From contig CAUYUJ010015849.1 in NCBI GenBank assembly GCA_963575745.1, forward strand, positions 522,328 to 586,327: DNA of 64,000 bases, written 5' to 3'. Positions within the stretch are counted from its first letter, which is position 1, and every line of letters begins with the position of its first letter. Under the pieces are notes generated by a model that saw nothing but the letters and a program-made list of their open reading frames with translations, was not told where the DNA came from and made no database searches. Of the stretch, positions 43,392-53,379 are shown in pieces. The stretch comes from Prorocentrum cordatum (Eukaryota > Sar > Dinophyceae > Prorocentrales > Prorocentraceae). The translations under genes were made by a program, and so were the position numbers.

Positions 43392-43779
43392 GGCAAATAC
43401 GCCGACCGAGAATCGGTTGCGCCCACCGGGACCTACAGAGTGGTCACAAACTACCTGGAGGGAGCCTGAAAGGGCAGCAGAACGCAAAGAAGGCACCAAA
43501 ACAACCCCTCCAGCCCTCCCCCCCCAAGTTCCATGAATTCAATGAGGTCAATGTGGGGGCACTGGACGGCCGGCAGGGGAATCAAGTCCCGTTCACGGCC
43601 CACACTGGAGAGAGGTTGAAGTATCAAATGAAAAAGGTCCATGAGTGTTGCAATCAATTGCCAAAGAAATGCGGAAGGCAAATGGTGCGCTTCCTTTGGT
43701 TGTGGACGGGCGTATGGTGCCCATCCGAGAGGCCGATTGGTGCCTCATCCCAAGAAGAGGCCGATTGGTGATCTGCAAA

Positions 43780-44095
43780 AGCCAAGCGGCGGCGATTGCC
43801 ATGACTGCTTGAGACTGGCTGGCGCATCGATGTGGCCGCGCTAGCGCGCGCGGGCTCGCGCGCACAGCGGCCAGCTAGTCAAGCGCGACCGACGCGGCCG
43901 CGGTGGTGCTGACAGCTGGGCACTTGCCAGCGCGTCTCGCAGGCAGGCCGCGCTGACGCGCGGGCACTTCAGTGCGAGTTGGTGGCCCGGGCGGGCACGT
44001 TATCATGGCGACGTCGGCAACGGCAGAAACGATGATGATAGTAGCGGTGCTGGCGACGACGATGATAATGACGACGGCACGGCCAATGAGCAGCG
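43780..44095 (+). repeat. ~330-bp dispersed repeat, copy 2
   Basis: Counterpart of 33885-34215, starting 13 bp after the truncated end of the tandem array. Confidence 0.75.
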
Positions 44096-45071
44096 TGAGT
44101 GTTGCGCGACGCGGACACCCTCGACGAACACGCTCTCTGGGGTTCCTCACCGCCGCCCTCGTCCACGCGTGCGGGGAACACGGGGCGAGCAGGTTGACAG
44201 CGGCAAAGCAAGATCGCGCAAAAGAAAACCGTCCGCTTCATCGGCCTGCGGGCCCCGCCCTTGCCTGCTGGCCCCTCCCAGGCCTGCGGGCCCCTTCCGG
44301 GCCTGCGGGCCCCTCCCCGGCCTGCGGCCCCTCACCGGCCTGCCTGCAGGTCCTCCCCAGCCTGCGGACCTCCCCAGCCTGCGGGACCCACCCCAGCCTG
44401 CGGGCTCCTCCCTGGCCTGCGAGCCCCTTACGCGCTTGCCCCGACCCCCTCCTAAGCTTCCCGAGGCTTCCTGAGGTTTCCTGGGGCATCCCAGGCCGTC
44501 GAGAGCTACCCGAGAGAGTCCGCTCCGAGGAGCGGTTCTTTATGTTGCTGTGCGATTTACCTTCCCCTGACCGTCCTGGCGGGCCCTCTAACAAGCCCAC
44601 CCGGGGCCTTCAAAATGACGACGGTTTCGAGGATAGGAACCCTTCCGTGACGACGGTAACACACTTGAGGCCCAAAACCGTGTTGAACGCCACATGGCGC
44701 GAACCAGATCCCAAACGACACGGTGCGATACCCCCCCTATGTTCCGCCTGGCCCTGGGAGGGTGGGTTTTCTCATTTTCGCTGGTGAGAAACACTTCCCC
44801 CCCCTCACGGCGGTGACGGAGGACAGGCGGCGGGGGTGGGCAGGTTGGCGGGTTGGCAGGGTGGCGGGGTTGGGTTGGGCTCGTTGGTTGGGTGCGTTAG
44901 CGGGTTAAAACGGCTAGGGTCTTTGGTTTCGACAGGACGACCCGTTTTCAAAATGCGTCGCTCGGCTAAGAGCCGGGTACAGCCGCCGAAAAAGTGTCTA
45001 ATCGCTGCCCGCATGGAGGGCGGCTCCTTTATCACAACGTCGTTCTCGCCAAAGAGCAGGGCACAGTCGTC
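44096..45071. other. Minisatellite and unassigned DNA
   Basis: 44260-44450 is a ~18-20-bp repeat (CCTGCGGGCCCCTCCC). 44830-44910 is GGTTGG/GGGTTGGC-rich. A CCTAAG/TTCCCGAGG-like mosaic fragment lies near 44450-44500. No gene is supported. Confidence 0.5.
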
Positions 45072-46125
45072 TCAATTCGCCGGCCCAACGGGCCAGAGGC
45101 GTGCTAAGATCTCCGGTAACTGGTAAACAGTATTTCTAGTTCGCGCGCGCGGGGCGGCCCCTGGGGGTCCCTGGATCAAAAGTACCCCGGGAGGAGCCCG
45201 GGACACGCCCGGGACACGCCCGAGACACGCCCGGGACACTCCCCCAGATCCTCCAGGATCGCCCCAAGACGGCCCCAAGAGGCCCCCAACACAATCCAAG
45301 AGAGGTCCGAGACGCCCGAAGATCGCTCCACGGCGCCCAAGATGGCCTCCAGACGGCCCAAGACGTCTCCAAGATGACCCAACAAGCCTCCAAGATGCCC
45401 CAAGAGACCTCCAGGAGCACTCCCAAGAGGGCCCCAAGAGGCAAAAATCAATGTTTTTTCTTAGGTTTTGGACAGATTTGGGCGTTTCAACCTTTTCGGT
45501 TCCCCGACGCCCCTAAACGGCTCAAGAGGCCTCCAAGATCGCCCCAAGAGGGCCCAAGAGGCCCTCAAAAGGGCCCCAAGACGGCCCAAGACGGCTCCAA
45601 GACGGCCCCAGAGGCCTCCAAGACGGCCCAAGAGGGCCCCAAGAACGCCCCCAACACGGTCCAAGAGAGGTCCGAGACGCCCGAAGATCGCTCACGACGC
45701 CCAAGATGGCCTCCGGACGGCCCAAGACGTCTCCAAGATGGCCCCAGAAGCCTCCAAGATGCCCCAAGAGGCCTCCAAGAGAACTCCCAAGAGGGCCCCA
45801 AGAGGCAAAAACCTGTGCTGATCCTTTGGTTTTGGACAGATTTGGGCGTTTCAACCTTTTCGGTTCCCCGACGCCCCTAAACGGCTCAAGAGGCCTCCAA
45901 GATCGCCCCAAGAGGGCCCAAGAGGCCCCCAAGAGTGCCCCAAGACGGCCCAAGACGGCTCCAAGACGGCCCCAGAGGCCTCCAGGACGGCCCAAGAGGG
46001 CCCCAAGAACGCCCCCAACACTACACAGCTCCCGACGCCGCAGCTCCACACTGCAAACGACCACTCGGACAGGCGACCACGGTGCGACATTATGGGCCAG
46101 CGGAATGAGCGAAGCGATTAAATAA
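45072..46125 (+). mobile_element. Mosaic element with defined ends, copy B, containing a 364-bp dimer
   Basis: Shares both ends with copy A (25308-25700). Its interior is an AAGAGGCC array with the spacer module at 45445-45510 and again at 45809-45874. The two repeats are 364 bp apart and nearly identical, including GACAGATTTGGGCGTTTC (45471, 45835). Tandem duplication inside the element therefore explains most of the length difference between copies. No ORF with protein-like composition. Confidence 0.65.
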
Positions 46126-47583
46126 TGTTCAGCAGCTGCGCGGATGAAGGGCGGCACATCTGAATCGGGGGCTCTCAGGGGCACAACGAGCAAACATTCC
46201 AAGAGTCACACGGGGGAGGCGGTGCCTTTTCAATGTGCAACTCTCGACTGGAACTTCCGAATGTGTGTACATATGAAGCTCCCCAACAACTGAATACACA
46301 AGTAGTGGGCAGCACCTGAGCTTCAAACTTCGATCAGCTACACATAGATGGATGATGGTATCTGTTCAAGCGATTGTCTATGTTCAAGCGATTTCTAGCA
46401 CCTGCGGCAACAAGTTACGAAAACCAAATAATTGCCCGGATGGGCTGCTCCCTTTCAGAATTGTGTTCTCGGTCTGGCTGCTCCCTTTCAGAATGGTGCA
46501 CACATGGAAGGAATGCGATCCTGTCCTAAATCCATGGTGGCTCGTGACGCCGTGCGGTCGGATATTAGCATGTTAACCGATTTGCATGTAGTAAGACACC
46601 TTCCAGCGAATGCCAGCCGTAGTGGCAAGAAGCGAATTGGGATGGGAGGTGTGCTGCAGCCCCCATTTCGCGTGCTGGATTTACTCTGGGCCTCTTCATT
46701 TGCATCCAATGGCCCCTCCATCCACCTCCTCCTTCTACTAACGCGTTCCTCTGCATTGAGCTGTTACCTGTTCAGCCTGGCTGCAGTGCTCCCCTACCGA
46801 CCAGCACAGTGCGCACAATCAACCCTGGACGTTGTCAGCGCTCTAGAACCTTAATGTGACCAATGAGACTTGTTCATTCCACCTCTTCCGTTCCCCCCAG
46901 CAGGCGGGAGGACATCCACAGGAGGCGGGCGTGACTCCAGGAGCCGGGCCTGCACGACCACGTAGCCCTGCTCTCTCAGCAGTGCCAGTTCCTCCTCTGG
47001 CGGGCGGCGGCGGCGCAGGGCGGTCACGGCCGCCACCTCCCCGTCCAGAGGAAAAGGAGGAGGAGGAGGAGGAGGAGGGGGAGGACGACTGAGGGAGGAG
47101 GGAAGGAGAGAGGGAGGGTGGGAGCGGGGAGGGAGGGGGCAGGGGACCCGGAGAAGACGAGGAGAGAGGCGGGGAGAGGAAGACGAGGACGACGGCCAGG
47201 AAAGAGGATACGTCCGCAACCAGTTTGCCTCGAACTGATTCGGGCTCAAGGCCATGCGCGGGAACTCCAGTCCCACCCCTCTCTCTCATCCTCATCGGCA
47301 TTTTCACTGCTCATCCCCATCCCTATTCCTCCTCCTACTCCTCATCATCCTGCTCCTTTTGCTCCATGGTTGTCCCGTTCCCCATTCCTCTCCCGTTCCT
47401 CCCTCTCTCCGCCTCCTCCCGCATCGCTCATCATCCTCACTCCTCCTTTTCCCCTCACCGCCGCCAAGGTGAAGGAGGTATCCCAGGCCCCTTCGATGAA
47501 CCGAAAATTACACGGCGACGTATACAATGTTTGCACACGTGGGGCGACTAGACATGGGACCGCTCAATATAAACAAACATTAT
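46126..47583. other. No gene supported; small duplication and purine tract
   Basis: GGCTGCTCCCTTTCAGAAT occurs twice (46443 and 46478). 47055-47170 is GGA/GGAG-rich and 47330-47450 is TCC-rich. On the minus strand 47060-46855 could be an exon (LDGEVAAVTALRRRRPPEEE, LALLREQGYVVVQARLLES) but nothing confirms it. Confidence 0.4.
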
Positions 47584-47946
47584 TATTCCCCCCAAACTCC
47601 GTTAACTGTCAAGAGAGGAGGGGGCCCTGTTTTGGCGACGACCGCGAGCACAGCCGCAGGCATTCCGCCCTGGAGCACTCCGACTGACGAAGGGGACTCC
47701 AGGGAACAGCTCCTTGAAAAAAGTTGTGGGGTGGGAGGTGGAAAAGCACAGCTCGAAGCGCAGACGGCTGCGGAAGAGGGGAAAGGGAAAAAGGGGGAGG
47801 GAGCCAGACGCTGCGGCCTAGGGGGGATAAAACCGTTTAGGCATAGCCAAACGAGACCATATTCCCCCCAAACTCCGTTAACTGTCAAGAGAGGAGGGGG
47901 CCCTGTTGTGGCGACGACCGCGAGCACAGCCGCAGGCATTCCGCCC
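47584..47946 (+). repeat. 87-bp direct repeats, 276 bp apart
   Basis: 47584-47670 and 47860-47946 (TATTCCCCCCAAACTCCG ... CAGGCATTCCGCCC) differ at one base. They lie downstream of the two-ORF unit on the minus strand. They may be a partial tandem duplication or part of that unit's terminal region. 47947-48347 shows no gene. Confidence 0.9.
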
Positions 47947-48347
47947 ACGCCCGTCCCGGGCCCCACCCTCCGGTAAAAGTCCAAGCCACCGCCGACCTCC
48001 AGTGGGCAAACTGCTCACAGGCAGGGGGCGGGGCCCCACGAAACGATTAAAAAAGGGGGCCGCGGGCCAGCTCCGCCACCGAGCCCCGCCTAGGGGGAGC
48101 TCCACTCCAGGCGCACCGGGGCATGTCCGCGCAGTGCGCCACGTGGGGCGGGGAGGGGGGAATGACCGGGGCCGCGCAGGGGTCACCCTGCCCGCATCCT
48201 GTGCAGCCGCTTAACACGCGCGCGGCCGGCGCGCGTGCAGGGGGGCCCAAAAACTCGGGGCCACCCCTCCAGAGGGAGGGGGGTCCGTGATGAATTCATG
48301 GAGAGGGCCACCCGCCTCCCGGACGTCCGCACAAGGCCGGGTCCGGC

Positions 48348-48827
48348 TCAATCCGTCTCTTCCAGCTGCAGTATCGCCCCCGCCGGGGGCTCCGGGGTCG
48401 CCTCCCGTGCACGGCTGGTAGGGGCCCCCCCCTTGCCCCGTGCGTCGGTCTCCCCAGCCTCGCGGGGGGAACGGGGCAGCCCGCCCCGGGCTGGTTTCGG
48501 GGCTTCTGCCTCCGGCCGGGTCACTTCCAGGCTCCTCCGCAGGGCTGCCTCCCTCGTCTCCTGCAACTTCTCCATGACCTCGGGGATCCTGTACTCCCTC
48601 CCGGTGGACGGGTTGGTATTGGTCTGAACGCCTTCCCCGAACGTGTCCTTCAGGTACTCCTCCGCGATCCGCCCGTTGGTCTGGCCCAGTCCCGCCTGGG
48701 CCCTGCGGCTGAAGTTCTCCAGGTGGAACAGGCGCTCTCCCCCGGGGGAGGGGGAGGCCCCCGCCCTCTGCTCGTCGACGAGGATCTCTACCAGGACCTG
48801 CAAGACGTTGCGGAAGCCGCCACCCAT
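48348..48827 (-). CDS. Downstream ORF of the two-ORF unit, unknown function
   Basis: 159 residues starting MGGGFRNVLQVLVEILVDE, with ENFSRRAQAGLGQTNGRIAE and EYLKDTFGEGVQTNTNP, RIPEVMEKLQETREAAL, then an acidic Pro/Ala-rich tail ending AILQLEETD. Mostly charged and helical. Its ATG is six bases after the TAA of the upstream ORF (48834-48836), too close for an ordinary trans-splicing interval, so both would be translated from one RNA. No family recognised. Confidence 0.55.
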   Translation of the reverse strand: MGGGFRNVLQVLVEILVDEQRAGASPSPGGERLFHLENFSRRAQAGLGQTNGRIAEEYLKDTFGEGVQTNTNPSTGREYRIPEVMEKLQETREAALRRSLEVTRPEAEAPKPARGGLPRSPREAGETDARGKGGAPTSRAREATPEPPAGAILQLEETD

Positions 48828-48833
48828 CGGGGC

Positions 48834-51800
48834 TTATAGCCACGCGTCCGACCAGAATAGCTCCCGGGTCTCGACCTCGGCCGGCGCACCCTCGGCCGGG
48901 GGTGCCGGCTCGGGCCCCGGGGGCCCTTCCTCCGGCAGCTGGAAGCGCGGGTGCCTGGGCTGGGCGCCCTCCGGGGGCTCGGGTGACTCGGCCGGTCCCT
49001 CCAGCCCAGACCCGTCCTCCGCCGCGCCCTGAGCCGGGCTGGCGGCCCCGACAAGGTCGGCCTCGCCCTTCTGGTCCGCCCCCCCTCCCGGCTCCGCGCC
49101 CCCGCCTCCCCGCCCCTCCTCAGCGGGTGCGTCCTGTGGCGGCTCCGCGCCCTGATCTGGGAGGGGTCTCCCGCCCCCACTCTCCGCGCCGGCGGGGTGC
49201 CCCCCCGCGGCCCCGTCCGCCTCCCCGCCGGCGACGGGCTCCGCGGTCGATCTTCCGAAGCGGCGGGGGGGGGGAGGCGTGCCGCGCGGAGCTTTTGCTC
49301 ATCCCGGTGCGCCCTGAGGTGCTGGGGGACTGGGCCCTGGACCAGGTGCATCAGCCTGTAGACCTCCCGCGCCTCCACGAAGAACAGCAGCATGTGCTTC
49401 GGGTGGTAGTAAACCGTCTCCGTGCCTCCCTCCTCCAAGCGGAGCGGGAGGGTGCGGTGGGTGTCCAGGCTCCGCGGGCACCCATCCAACTGGGTCCATC
49501 CATCCCCCCCGACCCGAATGGTGGAGTCCAGCCACGCCGCCAGCTCCGGGGGGAAGTGGCCCATCTCCTGCAGGACCTCGGGCTTCCACAGCTCCACCCA
49601 GTTTGGGGGGATGGGCGCCCTGATAGTGTAGCCGCCCGTCGGCAGCATGGGGGTGCGCACCCAGTCCGCCGCCGTCCCTTCCGGGATCCAGCTGGCCACC
49701 CAGTCGTAAGGGTCCTCGTCGGGGTCCTCCTCGTACGCTCCTCTTGCGCTCCCGCCCGACTCCCCCGAATCGCCCTGGGCTTCTCCTTGCGCCGGTCCAG
49801 CAGGGCCGGGGGCGACCGGCGCGCTTCCGAGGTCTGCGGGTGCCGGGGGTGGCTCCTCCGGGGGAGGCTCTTCCGCTTCCCGCGCGGGGTCGAGGCCCCC
49901 CTCCGCCCGTCGCTGCACCGGGACCACCCCGGGTCCCAGGGCCGCATGGAGGGCCCCCTCATGATCTCCTTCCTCGAGTAGCTTCTTTGCGGCCTCGGGC
50001 CTGCGGGTGAGCTCCGGGGGCCCGACCCCGGAGGCGAACGCGAGGGCGCGCCGCGACTCCGCGCAGAACACCAGGTGAACCTCGGAGTACGACTCCTCCA
50101 GGGAGGCCACAAGGTCTTCGTGCGCGCAGCCCCGGGCTCCCCGGTCACCGGGCGTGTCGAGGACGCCCAAGAGGGTGATGAGGCGCGCCCGGAGGAGACG
50201 GTGACGCTCCTCGACGTGCTGGGGGCCCGCTATCCCCTGGAGCGTGATCCGGAGGCTGGGCCGGGCGGCGAATGGGTCGGCGCCTGCCGCTCCCCCCGCC
50301 GTCCCGGATGCGGGCGCGGCGCCCGCCGCCCCCTCCGGCGGGGGCTCGGGCTGGGCACGCGCCCGGACTCGCTCCACTTCCTCCGCCTGCTCCAGGGCCC
50401 TCCAGATCATGCGCTGGTCGCTGGCGGCGGGGAAGTGCAGCCTCCGGAAGTCATCCACCGACACCAGGACGTACTCCCTGCCCGGCGTGCCCCTCCACTG
50501 CCGCAGGCTCCCTTGTACCGAATGGTAGTGGTAGTAGTAGGCTCTGTCCTGGGTGGAGCGGAGCCGCCGGGCGTAGGGGTGAGCAGCCCCAGGGGTCTCT
50601 TCCGCAGGGTGCTGTGGGCATTCCCAGACGTGGGTGACGGTGTCGCAGTTCGTGGACGGAAAGTGGGCGACCCCGAGTTGCTCGTCCAGGGCCCTCCAAG
50701 CGGTAACCACGGCCGACGCCTCCCCGCACCGCTCGACCCCGTGCACCAGGGAGTGGGACCCATCTGAGCGGCGTTCCACTAGGGCCAAGACCGAGGAAGG
50801 TGGGCCCCGCATGGTTGCGATCACGCATGCGGTCCGAAGTGGAGGGGGCTCCGCCGGGGGCGGGGGGGCGCCTTGGGGCCCGGCGCCCGCTGCGGGCGCC
50901 GTGCTCCTCCCTCCGCTGCCCGGCGCGGGAGCCCCGGCCGCCGGGAACGCTGGGGTGGCCTTGTGTGGCACAGCTGAGCCCCCCGCGCCCTGGGCTGGCG
51001 CGCCACCCCCCGGTGACCTCCCTCCTTCGGGGGTGGGGGTCCCGCCGGTGGGGGGACGCCCCCGGGCCCACTGGGCGCCCCTCTCCCCGGAGCACCCGTT
51101 GCCGGGCCTCCCTCCCCCTTTCCTCCCCCGCCGGGGGCCTGGGATGGTGGGGGAGGACTGTAGCGCACGCTGCAGCCTGGCACCGTCGTGCGCGCATCCG
51201 CTTCCGGGGGTCCCTCTTCGCGCGGCGGCGGCGCGGGGAGGTAGATCCGCGCGATGTGGGCGTAGGGCTTGACGTCCAGGTCGTAGTAGTCGGGGGTTGT
51301 CGCTCCGCGCTCCCCGCACGACCCCGTTCACGTAGTTGCCGTAGGTCAAGCTGTTGTAGATCACCCGCGCGCCTGGCAGCAGGTCGATCTGGCGGGCCCT
51401 CGGGCCCAGCCCCCTCCTGCTCTCCCCCTCCCGGGCGGGCGCGGGTCTCTCCGGAGGCCTCGGCTTCGGGTTCCCGCCTTTGGGAGGGGGGGCGGGGCGT
51501 CCTGGGCGGCCATCCCCTAAGGCCGCTTCCCAGCCTTCCGCTGGCTCCTCGGTCAGGCGCGCCCTTGCCGGGCCTCCTCCCTCTTGAGGGGGGCCGTCCG
51601 TGCTGGACCTCGCCCCGGACGGGGCTCCCCCCGGGGGTCGGGGGCGCTCGGGCGGGGGCTCCTGGGCCTGGCCCTCCCCGCTCCGCCCGGGGTCCGCGGT
51701 CCCTCCCCCGGAGGTTTGGGGGGCCCCCCACGCGGTGGGCCCCCTCCGGGGGGGGGCGACACGCGCCAAAAAATCATTATAGGCCGCCTGGTGGATCTCC

Positions 51801-53106
51801 TCTCCCACCTCCTCCCGCTTCCGTTTGATTAGGCCCGTGTAGTACTTTGCGAAGTTTTCGTGCCGGGTCATCCCGGGGTCGGAGGGGTGCCAGTCGCGCA
51901 GGACCCTCCGGGCCACCTCCGCGGGCTGCTGGCACAGGTACTGCCTCGCCCTGAAGTCCGGGGGGTAGTCCGCGAGGTGGTCCCGCACCTGGGTGTGGAG
52001 ATCCTCCCACCCCTCGTTGTCCAGCTGGTCAGCCAGGGGCCCGTAATCCTCCACCTGGGACAGGAAGGCGCGGGCAACGTCCAGGGCTCGGTCGGGGTCG
52101 AAGTCGCTGCTCCCGCACCGCCGCACGAAGTCGTGCCAGAACTTGGAGTGCCACTCCCCGCCCCTCTGGAAGTTGCGGATCGCCCGCCCCCCCCCCCCTC
52201 CGTCGTCCTGGCATGGGACCTCTCCGCCCCCCGGACGACCAGGGTCGGCCCCCCGCGGAGGCGGGTCCGGGGGTCGCCGATCCCATCCCCCACGTCCGCA
52301 TCAGGGGGCGGTCCCTCATCCTGCAGGATCAGCCGGAGCAGGAGGGCGGCCGCCCCCGGTCGGCCCATAGCCACCAGGTCCCTATGCATCTGCGCCACGG
52401 CCTCCTGATGCAGGGGGTTCATAGCGCGCGCGGGAGGGGCCCCCACCACCTCGGTCGCGCCCGCGGGGGCGCCCCCCCTCCCCGAGGGGGCTCCGCCCGC
52501 GTGGAAGGGGTAGAGGGTCAGGCTCTCCGTGGTCGGGCCCCGCCAGGCCTCCCACTGCACGGGGCGAGCAGGCAGGCCCCCCGAGGGGGCAGGCAGGGTC
52601 GCCGTGTAGCAGACGTGGCCCGACGCGTTCTGGACGATCGGCAGCCCCCGGGCGCCAAGCTCCCAGAGGTCAATAACTCCCTGCGAATGGAGAATGTCCA
52701 TCCCGAGGTACCGCTGGTCTGGGACCCCCAGGGTCAGGTCCATGTCCCGGAGGTCGGCACCAAGCAGCTCCGCCGAACGGATGGTGTACTCCCTCCCGTT
52801 CGCCGCCAGGCGGAAGTTCCAGGCCCGGCGTGCTTGGGCGCTGCCCTGCCCGAGTCCCGGGAACAGGTGGGGCCCCTCGCCCACCCGGAGGCCTCTTACG
52901 AAGTCGAGTCCGAGGGCGCGGGCGACCTGCAGGTACTTGACCCGGAAGTCGGACCCATGGAACGTCATGCCTCCGTTGGCGGTGTCGACCGCGACCAAGA
53001 GTCGCGGGTTGACGTCCGGCTCCAGGCGGGGCGCGCGGGGCACCTCGGAGGCTCCCTCCACCGCCCATCCTGGCCCTGAGGTTGGATCCGGCCTTTTTTT
53101 GCACAT
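48834..53106 (-). pseudogene. Large polyprotein-like ORF with retropepsin-like N-terminal domain
   Basis: ATG at 53106. Residues about 30-150 resemble a retroviral-type aspartic protease: LLVAVDTANGG (Asp-Thr-Ala for Asp-Thr-Gly), KYLQVARALGLDF, a Gly-rich flap region, then DQRYLGMDILHSQGVIDL as in the LGxDfL...ID end of retropepsins. After a shift at the C12 run 52187-52198 comes GEWHSKFWHDFVRRCGSS and ARAFLSQVEDYGPLADQL, then Pro/Gly-rich linker. After another shift at 51292-51296 comes DYYDLDVKPYAHIARIYLPA. Later segments have protein-like cores (SSVLALVERRSDGSHSLVHG; AYYYHYHSVQGSLRQWRG; PNWVELWKPEVLQEMGHFPP; ETVYYHPKHMLLFFVEAREV). A further shift at the G10 run 49265-49274 leads to the end ETRELFWSDAWL-stop. 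No RT, integrase or RNase H is seen. Roughly 1,400 residues if joined. It could be a retroelement gag-protease, or a host protein with a protease fold. Confidence 0.5.
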
Positions 53107-53379
53107 AGGGAACCTATGACCAAATCATTTGGCCATGAAAGCGTGAAGGTTATTTTGCAAGCGCACGAAATGGCCATAGCATTATAATCATATATGAAAT
53201 GGACATGAAACAAGTTAGTTCGTCATGCAACTCTCCGAATGTAGATCAGTGCTCGAACATATAAAGTTTCGCTGACATGCCGACGCGTCGCAATCTCTGA
53301 TCGACACGCACGCGCGCAACGAAGCCAACGCGCGCGCACGCGGCGCTTACGATCCGAGGCAGCGCGGCCCAGAGTCCAC
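53107..53379. other. AT-richer 5' flank of the two-ORF unit
   Basis: Small perfect inverted repeats at 53104-53118 (CATAGG-GAA-CCTATG, covering the start codon) and 53121-53133 (CCAAAT-C-ATTTGG). No spliced leader is seen. AT content rises sharply compared with the ORF. Confidence 0.5.

Larger units (their letters stand above)
40396..43767 (-). repeat. ~1.07-kb tandem repeat array, about three copies
   Basis: Equivalent positions fall at 40432, 41505, 42566 and 43641 (periods 1073, 1061, 1075). Copies differ by a few substitutions and small indels, so amplification is recent. The array begins inside the unit near 40396 and ends inside it near 43767. Each unit contains one minus-strand RS/zinc-knuckle ORF. 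Tandem gene arrays are typical of dinoflagellates. Confidence 0.95.

Noticed and set aside
48788-52126. 1112-codon ORF taken as a complete protein
   Set aside because: Its first codon is GTG inside a longer frame that joins upstream across a C12 run, and its last ~150 residues after a G10 run are out of the natural frame.
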